Of a stretch of 64,000 bases of DNA, positions 1 through 8,684 are shown in pieces. Within the stretch, counting starts at the first letter, position 1. Each line of letters begins with the position of its first letter. The stretch covers positions 1-64,000 of the forward strand of contig JBGTGG010000152.1 in assembly GCA_041746855.1 (NCBI GenBank). Direction: 5' to 3'. The DNA is from JBGTGG01 sp041746855 (GTDB lineage Bacteria; Bacteroidota; Bacteroidia; Cytophagales; Cyclobacteriaceae). Made by a program: the position numbers and the translations under genes. Below the pieces are notes generated by a model that made no database searches, had not been told where the DNA came from, and saw nothing but the letters and a program-made list of their open reading frames with translations.

Positions 1-145
1 GTTAGCGGGGTCGTCTTTTATTTTTTTTCTTATACTTTTTTCATTCTCCGTTGTCAGCGTGGAGAAACTTAAATGGTTGGTTGTCAAAGGTTAACTTTTA
101 ATTGTCGTGGAGAATTTGTCCCGGTGACAGGGCATTGTTGCTAAC
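1..145. repeat. possible cassette or attC-like boundary (GTTAGC ... GCTAAC)
   Basis: The window opens with GTTAGCGGGG, and its complement GCTAAC recurs at 140-145, followed by GTTTGGCTATGTG. Integron recombination sites have GTTR-type and YAAC-type ends in this relative orientation, so 1-145 would be a short non-coding cassette between two attC-like sites, with the left site cut by the window edge. An imperfect internal repeat (GTGGAGAA at 59-66 and 107-114) is also visible. No protein-coding ORF fits. The neighbouring recombinase lacks the extra IntI segment, so a true integron is not established. Chance occurrence of the short motifs is possible. Confidence 0.35.
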
Positions 146-253
146 GTTTGGCTATGTGTATTACGTATATTTCCATTGTATACTTTAAGGTCAAAAAACG
201 CTCTATTCGACTTAAAAAGCAAGAAAATGGAGTATATTTAAAAAGAGGAATTT

Positions 254-1420
254 TCATGGTTTCTTGTCCTTCAATATCTTACTTGTTGCAATGTTGTCCA
301 ACGGACTTTTGATTTTATCCATTCCAAACTTAGTTACTTGTGCGTACAATTCTGTGGTAACAGGCGATTCATGCCCTAAAAGGATCTGAATATAGCGGGT
401 AGATGTTCCTGATTCCAATAAATGGGTTGCAAAAGAATGTCGCAACATATGTAGCCTTACGTGTTTTTTGATATTTGCACGCGCACAAGCCTTTTGCAGT
501 ATTTTCTGTAGGCTGCTAGCCGTATAACGATCTCCTTTCTGCCCCTCAAACAACCAAAACTTAGGCGTGTATTCTTTTAAATATCGGCCAATAATCGGTG
601 CCAACGTGCTGGCCAGTATACTCTGCCGGTCTTTCCTGCCTTTTCCATTCCGGATAAAAACAATATTTCGGTCAAGGTCAACATCTCCAATGCGTAGGTT
701 CAGTACTTCACTACGTCTCAATCCCGCAGAGTAGGTAAGCATCAACAAACACTGATGCTTCAGGTTTTCCAACGCACTAAAGATCGCAATCACTTCTTCC
801 TCGCTCAAAACTTCAGGCAACCTGCGCTCTTTCATGGGCCGTTCTATGTAGTATACCTTTCGCGTCTGAAGCAAAACTTTTTCATAAAAAAATTTGATCG
901 CATTGATGGCCTGGTTCTGATGACTCCTGCTTATTTTTTTCTGCTCAACCAGGTACAACAGGTAGTTGCGGATATCCAGCTCTTCCAAATCAGCAGGATG
1001 GGAATCGTAATAGAAATGTAAGAAGTGTGTAAAGTTTGAAAGATAGGTTTTATGTGTATTGGCCGAATAGCCCCGCAGGTTTAGCTTTTGTTCCATCATG
1101 CGCAATGCTTGTCGGTGAAAAGGGTTCAATTCTTTTTTTACCAATGATTGATCTTCTGGTAAGTGAACACTAGTTTGCACTGTTTGGGTTATTGTATTTT
1201 CAAATCCTTCAAGATCAACGGGTGCCTTAGCTTCCAGTCGTTCACAAAGCTCATCCAGGGAAATATTTTTCTGAACAACATACCAACACCGATGGGTACT
1301 GCTATATTTCCGTTCAGGTATTTTTTTTACTACTTCTGCCAACCCGGTATCAAAATGAAAGTAAATTCCAAAGCAATGCTCATCACGATGAAATAAAGGC
1401 TTAACGGTAAATTTTTTCAT
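254..1420 (-). CDS. tyrosine site-specific recombinase / integrase
   Basis: 388 aa. It catalyses DNA strand exchange through a covalent tyrosine-DNA intermediate. Residues 1-90 are an N-terminal extension seen in Bacteroidota integrases. A SAM-like core-binding domain covers about 98-185 and the catalytic domain about 200-375. The catalytic set is visible: R235 (AGLRRSE), K260 (GKGRKD), H324 and R327 (HMLRHSF), H350 (LLGH) and Y359. The roughly 16-residue insertion typical of integron IntI between the Lys and HxxR boxes is absent, so it is XerC/D- or phage-like by sequence. ATG start at 1420. The gene stands alone, and its 3' end points at the cassette-like motifs at 1-145. It could be a mobile-element integrase or the recombinase of a Bacteroidota cassette array. 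Confidence 0.9.
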   Translation of the reverse strand: MKKFTVKPLFHRDEHCFGIYFHFDTGLAEVVKKIPERKYSSTHRCWYVVQKNISLDELCERLEAKAPVDLEGFENTITQTVQTSVHLPEDQSLVKKELNPFHRQALRMMEQKLNLRGYSANTHKTYLSNFTHFLHFYYDSHPADLEELDIRNYLLYLVEQKKISRSHQNQAINAIKFFYEKVLLQTRKVYYIERPMKERRLPEVLSEEEVIAIFSALENLKHQCLLMLTYSAGLRRSEVLNLRIGDVDLDRNIVFIRNGKGRKDRQSILASTLAPIIGRYLKEYTPKFWLFEGQKGDRYTASSLQKILQKACARANIKKHVRLHMLRHSFATHLLESGTSTRYIQILLGHESPVTTELYAQVTKFGMDKIKSPLDNIATSKILKDKKP

Positions 1421-1651
1421 TGCTGATCATTTTATTTAAGGCCAACGATTCCGGAATATAACCAATAAAAAATCCACATCATAAAGAATCACCTAAGAAG
1501 TGGTATATGCTTGCAGTTCTTCCACCGCCCACATAATTCCTCAACTGCCTGTGAAATTCTTGTTCGTACCTTCCCCAGGATTTACCTATTTTTCTACATT
1601 ACAAACCAAATGGACTTATTTAATCAAATGTTTTATTAAACCCCACTGACT

Positions 1652-3292
1652 TTGAAAAGGAGAGATTTTGTACAATTAGCAGGTTTGGGATTAGGCGCTA
1701 CAGCAATGCCGCTTTCTCTTTTTGGAAACCCTATTTCTGCTGAAGCCCTGCTGGATGTTGGGCCGGATGCAGCCGCAAAAAAGAAGTTGGCGGACATCGC
1801 CCTCAACACCACTAAATCAAAAGGCGCCACCTACACCGATGTACGCATCGGCCGCTACCTCAACCAATATGTTTTTACACGTGAAACACGGGTACAAGGT
1901 ATTACCAATACGGAATCATACGGTGTTGGTATCCGCGTGATCAGCAATGGTACCTGGGGATTTGCTGCCACCAATGACGTTACGCCCGATGGTATCAAAA
2001 AAGCTGCGGAGCAAGCTGTAGCCATCGCCAATGCGAATTCAAAATTTCAAACCGAACCCGTAAAATTGGCACCCACCAAATCGCTGGGCGAAGTTTCATG
2101 GAAAACACCAATCAAGAAAAATGCTTTTGAAGTTCCGGTGTCTGATAAAGTTGATTTGTTGTTGGCTACCAATGCGGCAGCCATGAAAGGCGGTGCAAGT
2201 TTTGTCAACTCCGTGCTCTTTATGGTAAACGAACAAAAATATTTCGCCTCCAGTGAAGGTTCGTATATCGACCAGGATATTCACCGCATTTGGCCAAACT
2301 TTGGTGTAACAGTTGTTGATCGTGCCGAAGGAAAATTCAAAGCACGTCAGGCGATGAGTTCGCCAATGGGAATGGGCTACGAGTATTTGGATGGGCTTTC
2401 AACGGATAAAATCCCCGGACCGGGCGGCCTTCAGTTGTATACAAATTCATACGATATAATCGAAGACGCTACACTGGCGGCAGAACAAGCAAAAGAAATG
2501 CTTTCCGCAAAATCAGTTGATCCTGGAAAATATTCAATGGTGTTGGAACCAAACCATTTGGGCCTTACCATTCATGAGTCCGTGGGCCATCCACTTGAGC
2601 TCGACCGCGTATTGGGATACGAAGCAAATTATGCAGGAACCAGTTTCGCTACAATAGACAAATGGAAATCCGGCAACTTCAACTATGGAAGCAAGATCGT
2701 AAATATTTTTGCCGACAAAACCCAGGAGGGTTCGCTTGGGGCCGTGGGATATGATGATGAAGGTGTGCCGTGCAAACGCTGGGATCTGATTAAAGATGGA
2801 GTACTGGTAAATTACCAGGCCATCCGCGACCAGGTGCACATGCTTGATCAAAAAGAATCGCATGGATGCTGCTACTCGCAAAGCTGGAGCGATGTACAAT
2901 TCCAACGCATGCCAAATGTATCCTTGGCTCCTGGAAAAGAAAAATACTCTTCTGCTCAAATGATCAAGGATGTGGAGAAGGGGATTTATATCGCGGGCCG
3001 TGGATCGTATTCAATCGATCAACAACGCTACAACTTCCAGTTTGGGGGAACTGTTTTCTACGAAATCAAAAATGGTCAGATCGCAGGCATGTTGAATGAT
3101 GTTGCGTATCAATCGAACACACAAGAGTTTTGGAACAGCTGTACTAAAATCTGTGACGAGAGTGATTACAGGATGTTTGGATCTTTCTTCGATGGAAAAG
3201 GACAGCCATCACAAGTAAGTGCTGTGTCGCACGGAAGCTCAACTTCCCGGTTCGATAACATCAATGTCATCAACACAGGCAGGACCATTTGA
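1652..3292 (+). CDS. tldD: TldD-family metalloprotease with Tat signal peptide
   Basis: 546 aa. TldD is the catalytic subunit of the TldD/TldE zinc protease that degrades unfolded or modified peptides. The metal motif HESVGH is at residues 308-313 (the HExxxH of TldD). The N-terminus KRRDFVQLAGLG followed by a hydrophobic stretch to about residue 24 and SAEA reads as a twin-arginine signal peptide, so the protein is probably exported, unlike E. coli TldD. The start codon is TTG at 1652; the nearby ATG at 1629 is out of frame. It is followed after 30 nt by its tldE partner, so the two are probably co-transcribed. The family call is firm; export is inferred from the signal alone. Confidence 0.9.
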   Translation: MKRRDFVQLAGLGLGATAMPLSLFGNPISAEALLDVGPDAAAKKKLADIALNTTKSKGATYTDVRIGRYLNQYVFTRETRVQGITNTESYGVGIRVISNGTWGFAATNDVTPDGIKKAAEQAVAIANANSKFQTEPVKLAPTKSLGEVSWKTPIKKNAFEVPVSDKVDLLLATNAAAMKGGASFVNSVLFMVNEQKYFASSEGSYIDQDIHRIWPNFGVTVVDRAEGKFKARQAMSSPMGMGYEYLDGLSTDKIPGPGGLQLYTNSYDIIEDATLAAEQAKEMLSAKSVDPGKYSMVLEPNHLGLTIHESVGHPLELDRVLGYEANYAGTSFATIDKWKSGNFNYGSKIVNIFADKTQEGSLGAVGYDDEGVPCKRWDLIKDGVLVNYQAIRDQVHMLDQKESHGCCYSQSWSDVQFQRMPNVSLAPGKEKYSSAQMIKDVEKGIYIAGRGSYSIDQQRYNFQFGGTVFYEIKNGQIAGMLNDVAYQSNTQEFWNSCTKICDESDYRMFGSFFDGKGQPSQVSAVSHGSSTSRFDNINVINTGRTI

Positions 3293-3322
3293 TTTTTTTA
3301 AAACGCTAAGAACAAACATATC

Positions 3323-4639
3323 ATGGCAATACTTTCAAAAGAAGAAGCAAAAAAAATATTGGAAAAGGTGATAGGCCTTTCCAAAGCGGATGGTTGTGAA
3401 GCCAATCTGGGAGGATCCAACGAGGGCAACATCCGGTATGCACGAAATTCGGTTTCAACGGCTGGTCACAATAGCAATGTCAGCCTTGCAGTGCAATCGA
3501 ACTATGGCACAAAAGTAGGCACGTCAACGGTCAATGAGTTTGATGAAGCCTCGCTCGAAAAAGTTGTAAGAATATCGGAGGAATTAGCGAGGCTGGCACC
3601 CGAGAATCCGGAGTTTATGCCACCACTGGGTCCACAAACTTACGGAGAGTCTAAAACGTATTTTGATTCATACAAAAAACTTACACCTGAGTCGCGTGCA
3701 GCTGCAGCTGCAAAGAGCATTGCACCAGCCGCAAAGAAAGATGTAACTGCCGCGGGTTTTATTGAAGACCGCCACAGCTTTTCATCGATGATGAATAGCG
3801 CAGGATTGTTTGCTTACAATGAATCTACCAGCGTAGACTTCACCGTAACCATGCGTACCAATGATGGAACTGGTTCAGGTTGGGTTACGCGTGATTACAA
3901 TGATGTAAGCAAACTCGATACGGCTGAAGCATCCAACATTGCATTGAACAAAGCGATCATGTCGCGCGAAGCAAAAGCAATTGAGCCGGGAAAATACACG
4001 GTGATTCTGGAACCCTCCGCAGCTTCTGATTTATTGGGAAACATGTTGTTCAGCTTGAATGCACGAACTGCCGATGAAGGAAGAAGTTTTATGTCGAAGA
4101 AAGGTGGTGGAACAAAAGTTGGAGAAAAGATAGTTGATGAAAGGGTGAACATCTATTCTGATCCATTTAATTTAGAAGTTCCGGCATCACCCTGGACGGG
4201 CGATGGGCAGGCGCGGAAGAAGATGGACATTATCCGCAATGGTGAAGTAAAAAATTTATTTTACGATCGCTATTGGGCTTCACAAAAAAATGTAGAGCCT
4301 GTTCCGTTTCCGGCAAACATCATCATGGAAGGTGGCACCGCTTCGGTTGAAGAATTGATCAAGAGCACAGCCAAAGGTGTATTGGTTACGCGCTTCTGGT
4401 ATATCCGTTCCGTTGATCCGCAAACATTATTATACACCGGGTTAACACGTGATGGTACTTTCTATATCGAGAACGGAAAGATCAAACATCCGATCAAAAA
4501 CTTCCGCTTTAATGAAAGCCCGATCATCATGCTCAACAATCTAGAAACACTGGGTAAGCCAACCCGTGTAGATGGAAGATTAATTCCTGCCATGAAGATT
4601 CGTGACTTTACGTTTACAAGTTTGTCAGACGCAGTTTAA
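3323..4639 (+). CDS. tldE: TldE/PmbA-family partner of TldD
   Basis: 438 aa, homologous to TldD but with no HExxxH motif: the corresponding region reads EPSAASDLLGNMLFSLNA, so it is the non-catalytic TldE-type subunit. In the known heterodimer TldE shapes the chamber and TldD supplies the zinc site. No signal peptide or membrane segment is visible; the protein starts MAILSKEEAKKILEKV. This contrasts with the Tat signal on the upstream TldD, so the pair must either meet in the cytosol or be exported together. ATG start, 30 nt after tldD. No other gene follows until a REP-like hairpin at 4653. Confidence 0.88.
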   Translation: MAILSKEEAKKILEKVIGLSKADGCEANLGGSNEGNIRYARNSVSTAGHNSNVSLAVQSNYGTKVGTSTVNEFDEASLEKVVRISEELARLAPENPEFMPPLGPQTYGESKTYFDSYKKLTPESRAAAAAKSIAPAAKKDVTAAGFIEDRHSFSSMMNSAGLFAYNESTSVDFTVTMRTNDGTGSGWVTRDYNDVSKLDTAEASNIALNKAIMSREAKAIEPGKYTVILEPSAASDLLGNMLFSLNARTADEGRSFMSKKGGGTKVGEKIVDERVNIYSDPFNLEVPASPWTGDGQARKKMDIIRNGEVKNLFYDRYWASQKNVEPVPFPANIIMEGGTASVEELIKSTAKGVLVTRFWYIRSVDPQTLLYTGLTRDGTFYIENGKIKHPIKNFRFNESPIIMLNNLETLGKPTRVDGRLIPAMKIRDFTFTSLSDAV

Positions 4640-4652
4640 TCGTATGACTAAA

Positions 4653-4698
4653 GTTCCAGCGGGACGTACTAATTTTAGCCCCGGGCTTCAGCCCGGGG
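4653..4698. repeat. REP-like two-hairpin element, copy 1
   Basis: GTTCCAGCGGGAC (4653-4665) is a short imperfect hairpin. It is followed after 13 nt by CCCCGGGC-TTCA-GCCCGGGG (4679-4698), a perfect 8-bp stem. The architecture (small stem with a TCC..GGGA core, spacer ending in TAG, then a CCCC...GGGG stem) matches the element at 14674-14720. It lies 14 nt downstream of tldE, where it could also stop transcription or protect mRNA, though no T-tract follows. Confidence 0.5.
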
Positions 4699-4817
4699 AT
4701 TTAAAATAACAATACAAAAGCGCCATAGGAAATTTTAATCGAGCGTATAATTTTTTGGCGCGCACGCGAATCACGTTCCCAGACAGGTAATAAGCTTATA
4801 ATCTTGAATATAATCTT

Positions 4818-5534
4818 TTGAGTAGTCTAAAGGATTTTTTTACTACTCTTTCGGCAAAGGAAAGGCTGTCGAAGGGTAAGCCTGACTCGAATAGTAATAA
4901 CAATCTAATTTTGAATACAAAAGAAAACCGTTTTTTCTTTACGCGACTTCAATATGAATCCGGTGATTGGGATGTGGATCAGCGCATGCCTTCCAATGTG
5001 CTCAACTCGCTGGTGGAGTATACAACCCTTCCGGTGGATACCCAGGAAAATGTGATCTCCCTTTCGGGGAAAGAGATATTTCGAGCACCCTTTTGCTATC
5101 TCAGCGGACATAAACTGGTAGAGTTTACCAAGCAGGAACGCGAGAATTTTGAAAAGTATGTTCGCAATGGTGGTTTTGTTTTCGTTGATGATTGCAACCA
5201 CGACATAGACGGGCTTTTTGCAAAATCTTTTGAAGCGCAAATGGAAATGATTTTTCCAGGCGAATTAAAAAAAATCCCAAACAACCATCCGCTCTATTCA
5301 AGCTTCTTTACGTTCGATGGACCACCCACCACCACGCAGGAACTGAATGGCTGGGGCGATGACATTGTACATGATTATTTAAAAGCCATTCAGGTCAACA
5401 ACCGAATAGCGGTCTTGTACAGCAACAAAGACTACGGTTGTGAATGGGATTACGACTTTCGAAACAAGCGATTTTATAAAATTGATAACACACGGTTTAG
5501 TGTCAACATTGTGATGTATGCACTCACAGCCTAA
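4818..5534 (+). CDS. DUF4159 domain protein, first gene of the Bat-type operon
   Basis: 238 aa. DUF4159 proteins occur beside MoxR/BatA genes in Bacteroidota and resemble a ThuA/glutamine-amidotransferase-like fold; no activity is assigned. Visible features are FFFTRLQYESGDWDVDQRMP near the N-terminus and the GGFVFVDDCNH stretch mid-protein. No signal peptide is seen with the TTG start used here, although the DUF4159 core begins only around residue 30, so the real start could differ. It ends 9 nt before the MoxR gene, so the two are almost certainly co-transcribed. Function unknown. Confidence 0.75.
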   Translation: MSSLKDFFTTLSAKERLSKGKPDSNSNNNLILNTKENRFFFTRLQYESGDWDVDQRMPSNVLNSLVEYTTLPVDTQENVISLSGKEIFRAPFCYLSGHKLVEFTKQERENFEKYVRNGGFVFVDDCNHDIDGLFAKSFEAQMEMIFPGELKKIPNNHPLYSSFFTFDGPPTTTQELNGWGDDIVHDYLKAIQVNNRIAVLYSNKDYGCEWDYDFRNKRFYKIDNTRFSVNIVMYALTA

Positions 5535-5543
5535 CAAGAATTT

Positions 5544-6551
5544 ATGGAGCAGGATTTAAAACAAGTTGAGCAGGAAGCAAAAGCAGTAATTGGTAAGCTT
5601 ACTGATTTACGAAACGAAATAAAGAAAGTAATTGTCGGGCAGGAAAAAGCAATTGATCAACTACTGATTACTTTTTTAGCAGGTGGCCATGCATTATTGG
5701 AAGGCGTTCCTGGTTTGGCGAAAACATTGATGATCCGCTCGATGGCCGATGCCATTGATTTATCGTTCAAGCGCATTCAGTTTACCCCCGATTTAATGCC
5801 TTCAGATATTATCGGAACGGAAGTGTTGGAAGAAGACCACTCTACAGGAAAGCGTTTTTTCAAATTCAACAAAGGCCCAATTTTCTCAAATATTATTTTG
5901 GCCGATGAGATTAACCGCACTTCCCCCAAAACACAATCTGCTTTGCTTGAAGCGATGCAGGAATTTGAAGTTACATATGCCGGAACAACCTATATATTGG
6001 AAAAGCCCTTCTTTATTCTGGCAACACAAAACCCGATTGAACAAGCCGGTACCTTTCCGTTACCGGAAGCACAATTGGACCGTTTTCTTTTGTATATAAA
6101 AATCGATTACCCAACGGCTGAAGAGGAAGAATCAATTTTATTGAACACAACAGGAAGTAAGAAGAATAGAATTCAAAATGTAATTGACGGTAAAGAAATA
6201 GTGCAGGCACAAGCAATGGTGCGTGATGTGCACATCAGCAGCGAATTGATTCGGTATGTGAGTGAAATTGTTCGCGCAACACGCCCGAATACGACTACAG
6301 TGAAATTTGTAAAAGACTGGGTACGATGGGGAGCCGGTCCACGTGCCGGCCAGGCCATGATTCTTGCTGCCAAAGCACGTGCACTTTTGAATGGTAGATT
6401 TGCTGTAGTGCTGGAAGATTTAAATGAAGTAGCGCATGCTGTATTAGGACATCGTATTTTGATGAACTTTCGCGCGGAAGCGGATGGTATCGCGCCAAGC
6501 CGTGTAACGGAAGAGTTGATAAAAGAAATCAAACCGACTGCAAAAATCTAA
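5544..6551 (+). CDS. MoxR-family AAA+ ATPase
   Basis: 335 aa. MoxR ATPases act as chaperone-like motors that activate partner proteins, usually with VWA-domain proteins encoded alongside. Walker A is GVPGLAKT (about residue 59) and Walker B is ILADEINR (about 118). A further conserved block is NPIEQAGTFPLPEAQLDRF, containing sensor and arginine-finger residues. The C-terminal helical lid covers about 240-335. It sits between DUF4159 and DUF58 genes with 7-9 nt spacing, the standard order for the Bacteroides aerotolerance (Bat)-like cluster. Soluble and cytoplasmic by sequence. Confidence 0.95.
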   Translation: MEQDLKQVEQEAKAVIGKLTDLRNEIKKVIVGQEKAIDQLLITFLAGGHALLEGVPGLAKTLMIRSMADAIDLSFKRIQFTPDLMPSDIIGTEVLEEDHSTGKRFFKFNKGPIFSNIILADEINRTSPKTQSALLEAMQEFEVTYAGTTYILEKPFFILATQNPIEQAGTFPLPEAQLDRFLLYIKIDYPTAEEEESILLNTTGSKKNRIQNVIDGKEIVQAQAMVRDVHISSELIRYVSEIVRATRPNTTTVKFVKDWVRWGAGPRAGQAMILAAKARALLNGRFAVVLEDLNEVAHAVLGHRILMNFRAEADGIAPSRVTEELIKEIKPTAKI

Positions 6552-6558
6552 AAAACAA

Positions 6559-7455
6559 GTGGATCCAAAACTCCAGGATTTATTAAAACCCGAAGTTCTT
6601 CATACGGTGGATGGACTGGAGTTGGTGGCGCGCATTATTGTGGAGGGCTATATGTCGGGTAGCAACCGGAGCCAGTCGATAGGAGTGGGGCATGAGTTTA
6701 GCCAATACAGAAATTACGAACCCGGTGATGACTTGCGGCAATTGGATTGGAAAATGTATGCACGCTCTGAACGTTATTACATTAAACAATCGGATATCGA
6801 AACAAATATCACGGTTAAGTTTATTTTGGATGCCAGCAATTCCATGGCATATGAAGAAAACAAAATATCAAAGCTACAAATCGCGAAAGTGATGACGGCA
6901 GCGTTGGCCTATCTGGCACGTAAGCAACGCGATACCTTCGGACTTTTTACGGTGAATGATCAGGCGCTGGGAATTGTACATCCGCGCTTTGAGCAACAAC
7001 AGTTTATGCGGTTTCTCAATGAACTCATCCATTTAAAAAGTCAAGGGGTATGGATGACAAGTAATAATATGGATGCGCTGATCAATCATCAAGGAAAGGA
7101 AATGATTATATTCATTACCGACTTGTATGACCGTGATCAGGACATTTTGGAATTCATTGCTTCATTAAAGACCAAACGCAATGAGGTAATTGTTTTTCAT
7201 TTGATGGGAAGGCATGAATTTGAATTGGATGAAGAAGGTTCGTTTACATTTGAAGAGCTGGAAACAGGAGAGCGGTTGAAAGTAAGTACTGCTGCGCAAA
7301 AAGAAGCGTATACTGGCCAGGTAAAAGATTGGATTGAAGAATCACGTTCGTGGATGTTGGAGAAGCAAATCAATTATCATTTGGTTTTCATGGATGAACC
7401 CATAGAACAATTGCTGCAACATTTTTTGAAGAGCCGTAAACAACTAGCGAGATGA
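6559..7455 (+). CDS. DUF58 / VWA-like protein of the MoxR cluster
   Basis: 298 aa. It contains the DUF58 signature YEPGDDLRQLDWKMYARSE (about residues 54-72) and a degenerate metal-ion-dependent adhesion site, DASNSM (about residue 91), inside a VWA-like fold. The family partners with MoxR ATPases and probably binds proteins at the membrane. The start is GTG at 6559, 7 nt after the MoxR stop. The stop overlaps the next gene's start by 4 nt (ATGA), implying translational coupling. No membrane segment is visible. Exact role unknown. Confidence 0.88.
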   Translation: MDPKLQDLLKPEVLHTVDGLELVARIIVEGYMSGSNRSQSIGVGHEFSQYRNYEPGDDLRQLDWKMYARSERYYIKQSDIETNITVKFILDASNSMAYEENKISKLQIAKVMTAALAYLARKQRDTFGLFTVNDQALGIVHPRFEQQQFMRFLNELIHLKSQGVWMTSNNMDALINHQGKEMIIFITDLYDRDQDILEFIASLKTKRNEVIVFHLMGRHEFELDEEGSFTFEELETGERLKVSTAAQKEAYTGQVKDWIEESRSWMLEKQINYHLVFMDEPIEQLLQHFLKSRKQLAR

Positions 7456-8684
7456 ATAGTTTTTTACATCCAGCTTTTTTGTGGGGCTTGTTGGGATTGT
7501 CGGTTCCAATTGCTATTCATTTGCTCAGCCGGAAGGAAGGGAAAATTATTAAGGTGGGGAGCTTGCGCCATCTGCGCACTGCTGAATCCCCGACTTTTAA
7601 AAGTTTAAAGCTCAACGAACTTTTGTTATTGGCGGTGCGGTGTTTGTTGCTTGCATTCATGGTGTTGTTTATCAGTGAGTGGATGGTGCCAAATTGGTGG
7701 AAGGCAGAAAATAAGAAATGGGTGTTGGTTGATCCGGTACTCGAAGTTGATGAAACCCTTGAAAAGGTGTTGGATAGTCTGGTGGCAGATGGTTATGAAC
7801 TCCGGTTATTAGCGAAAGGATTTCCGGAAAGGGAGAAAGAAAATAAAATATCGCAAAGTGATTATTGGGCCTTGGTTTCTGATCTGGACAAAATGCAGGA
7901 TGCTGAAGCAATCGTTTTTAGCGGAAATCAATTTCAAAATTTTAACGGAAAGCGGAAATCACTTCCTTCACATGTACGCTGGGTTTCAATGCCAATTCCT
8001 GAAAGTGAATTTTACAGCCAAGCAATAAAACTGAATGCTTTGGAAGCGCAGGTGCAAAAAGCAACCACCAATGCATTGACCACTTTTTTTGAATTCGAAA
8101 AAATATCAATAGTGCCCGGAGCCAACTATTTTCATGACGGGAAGGATTCTATACGAATCGAACATCCGGATACAATTATTGTACGGGTATTTGCAGATGA
8201 AAAATATGGCTACGATAAAAAGGTAATGATGGCTGTTCTGGAAACGATCAATCGTTCAACGCTGGTTGAATTGGATATTCGGGAAGGAAAGGTGGAAGCG
8301 CAAGATGATTGGGTGTTCTGGTTATCGGATGATGAGCATCCTGTGGCTTCTAATTTTATTTTTTATAAAGCGGAGGATGTTGCTCCTTTTTTCAAACACG
8401 TTGGGAAAGCAAAATGGCAGATCACAAAGCGCCTCCATCAGGAAGTTGCTTCCGATAATCAATTGACTACGATCTTGTTTGACCTCATCATCCCAAATAA
8501 GAATAGGGAGATATTGAAAATGCAGGACAAAAGAATGTTACCGGAAGCAATGTTGTGGTCGAGAGAAGAACAAGCAACCAGCATTCAACCAGCAGGACTA
8601 TCTTCCAATCAAAAGCTATTTTTCGTGTTGTTAATGATTTTGTTTTTACTTGAACGTGCCATGGCTTTCACGAAACGTTTATGA
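7452..8684 (+). CDS. BatA N-terminal domain membrane protein
   Basis: 410 aa. The N-terminus FLHPAFLWGLLGLSVPIAIHLLSR is the aerotolerance BatA N-terminal domain (PF07584), with one membrane segment at about 5-25 and another at about 58-77. A third hydrophobic segment lies at the C-terminus (FFVLLMILFLLERAM). The region between shows no VWA metal motif. It is probably an inner-membrane scaffold for the MoxR/DUF58 pair. It overlaps both neighbours by 4 nt (ATGA), so synthesis of the operon products is tightly coupled. Confidence 0.8.
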   Translation: MNSFLHPAFLWGLLGLSVPIAIHLLSRKEGKIIKVGSLRHLRTAESPTFKSLKLNELLLLAVRCLLLAFMVLFISEWMVPNWWKAENKKWVLVDPVLEVDETLEKVLDSLVADGYELRLLAKGFPEREKENKISQSDYWALVSDLDKMQDAEAIVFSGNQFQNFNGKRKSLPSHVRWVSMPIPESEFYSQAIKLNALEAQVQKATTNALTTFFEFEKISIVPGANYFHDGKDSIRIEHPDTIIVRVFADEKYGYDKKVMMAVLETINRSTLVELDIREGKVEAQDDWVFWLSDDEHPVASNFIFYKAEDVAPFFKHVGKAKWQITKRLHQEVASDNQLTTILFDLIIPNKNREILKMQDKRMLPEAMLWSREEQATSIQPAGLSSNQKLFFVLLMILFLLERAMAFTKRL

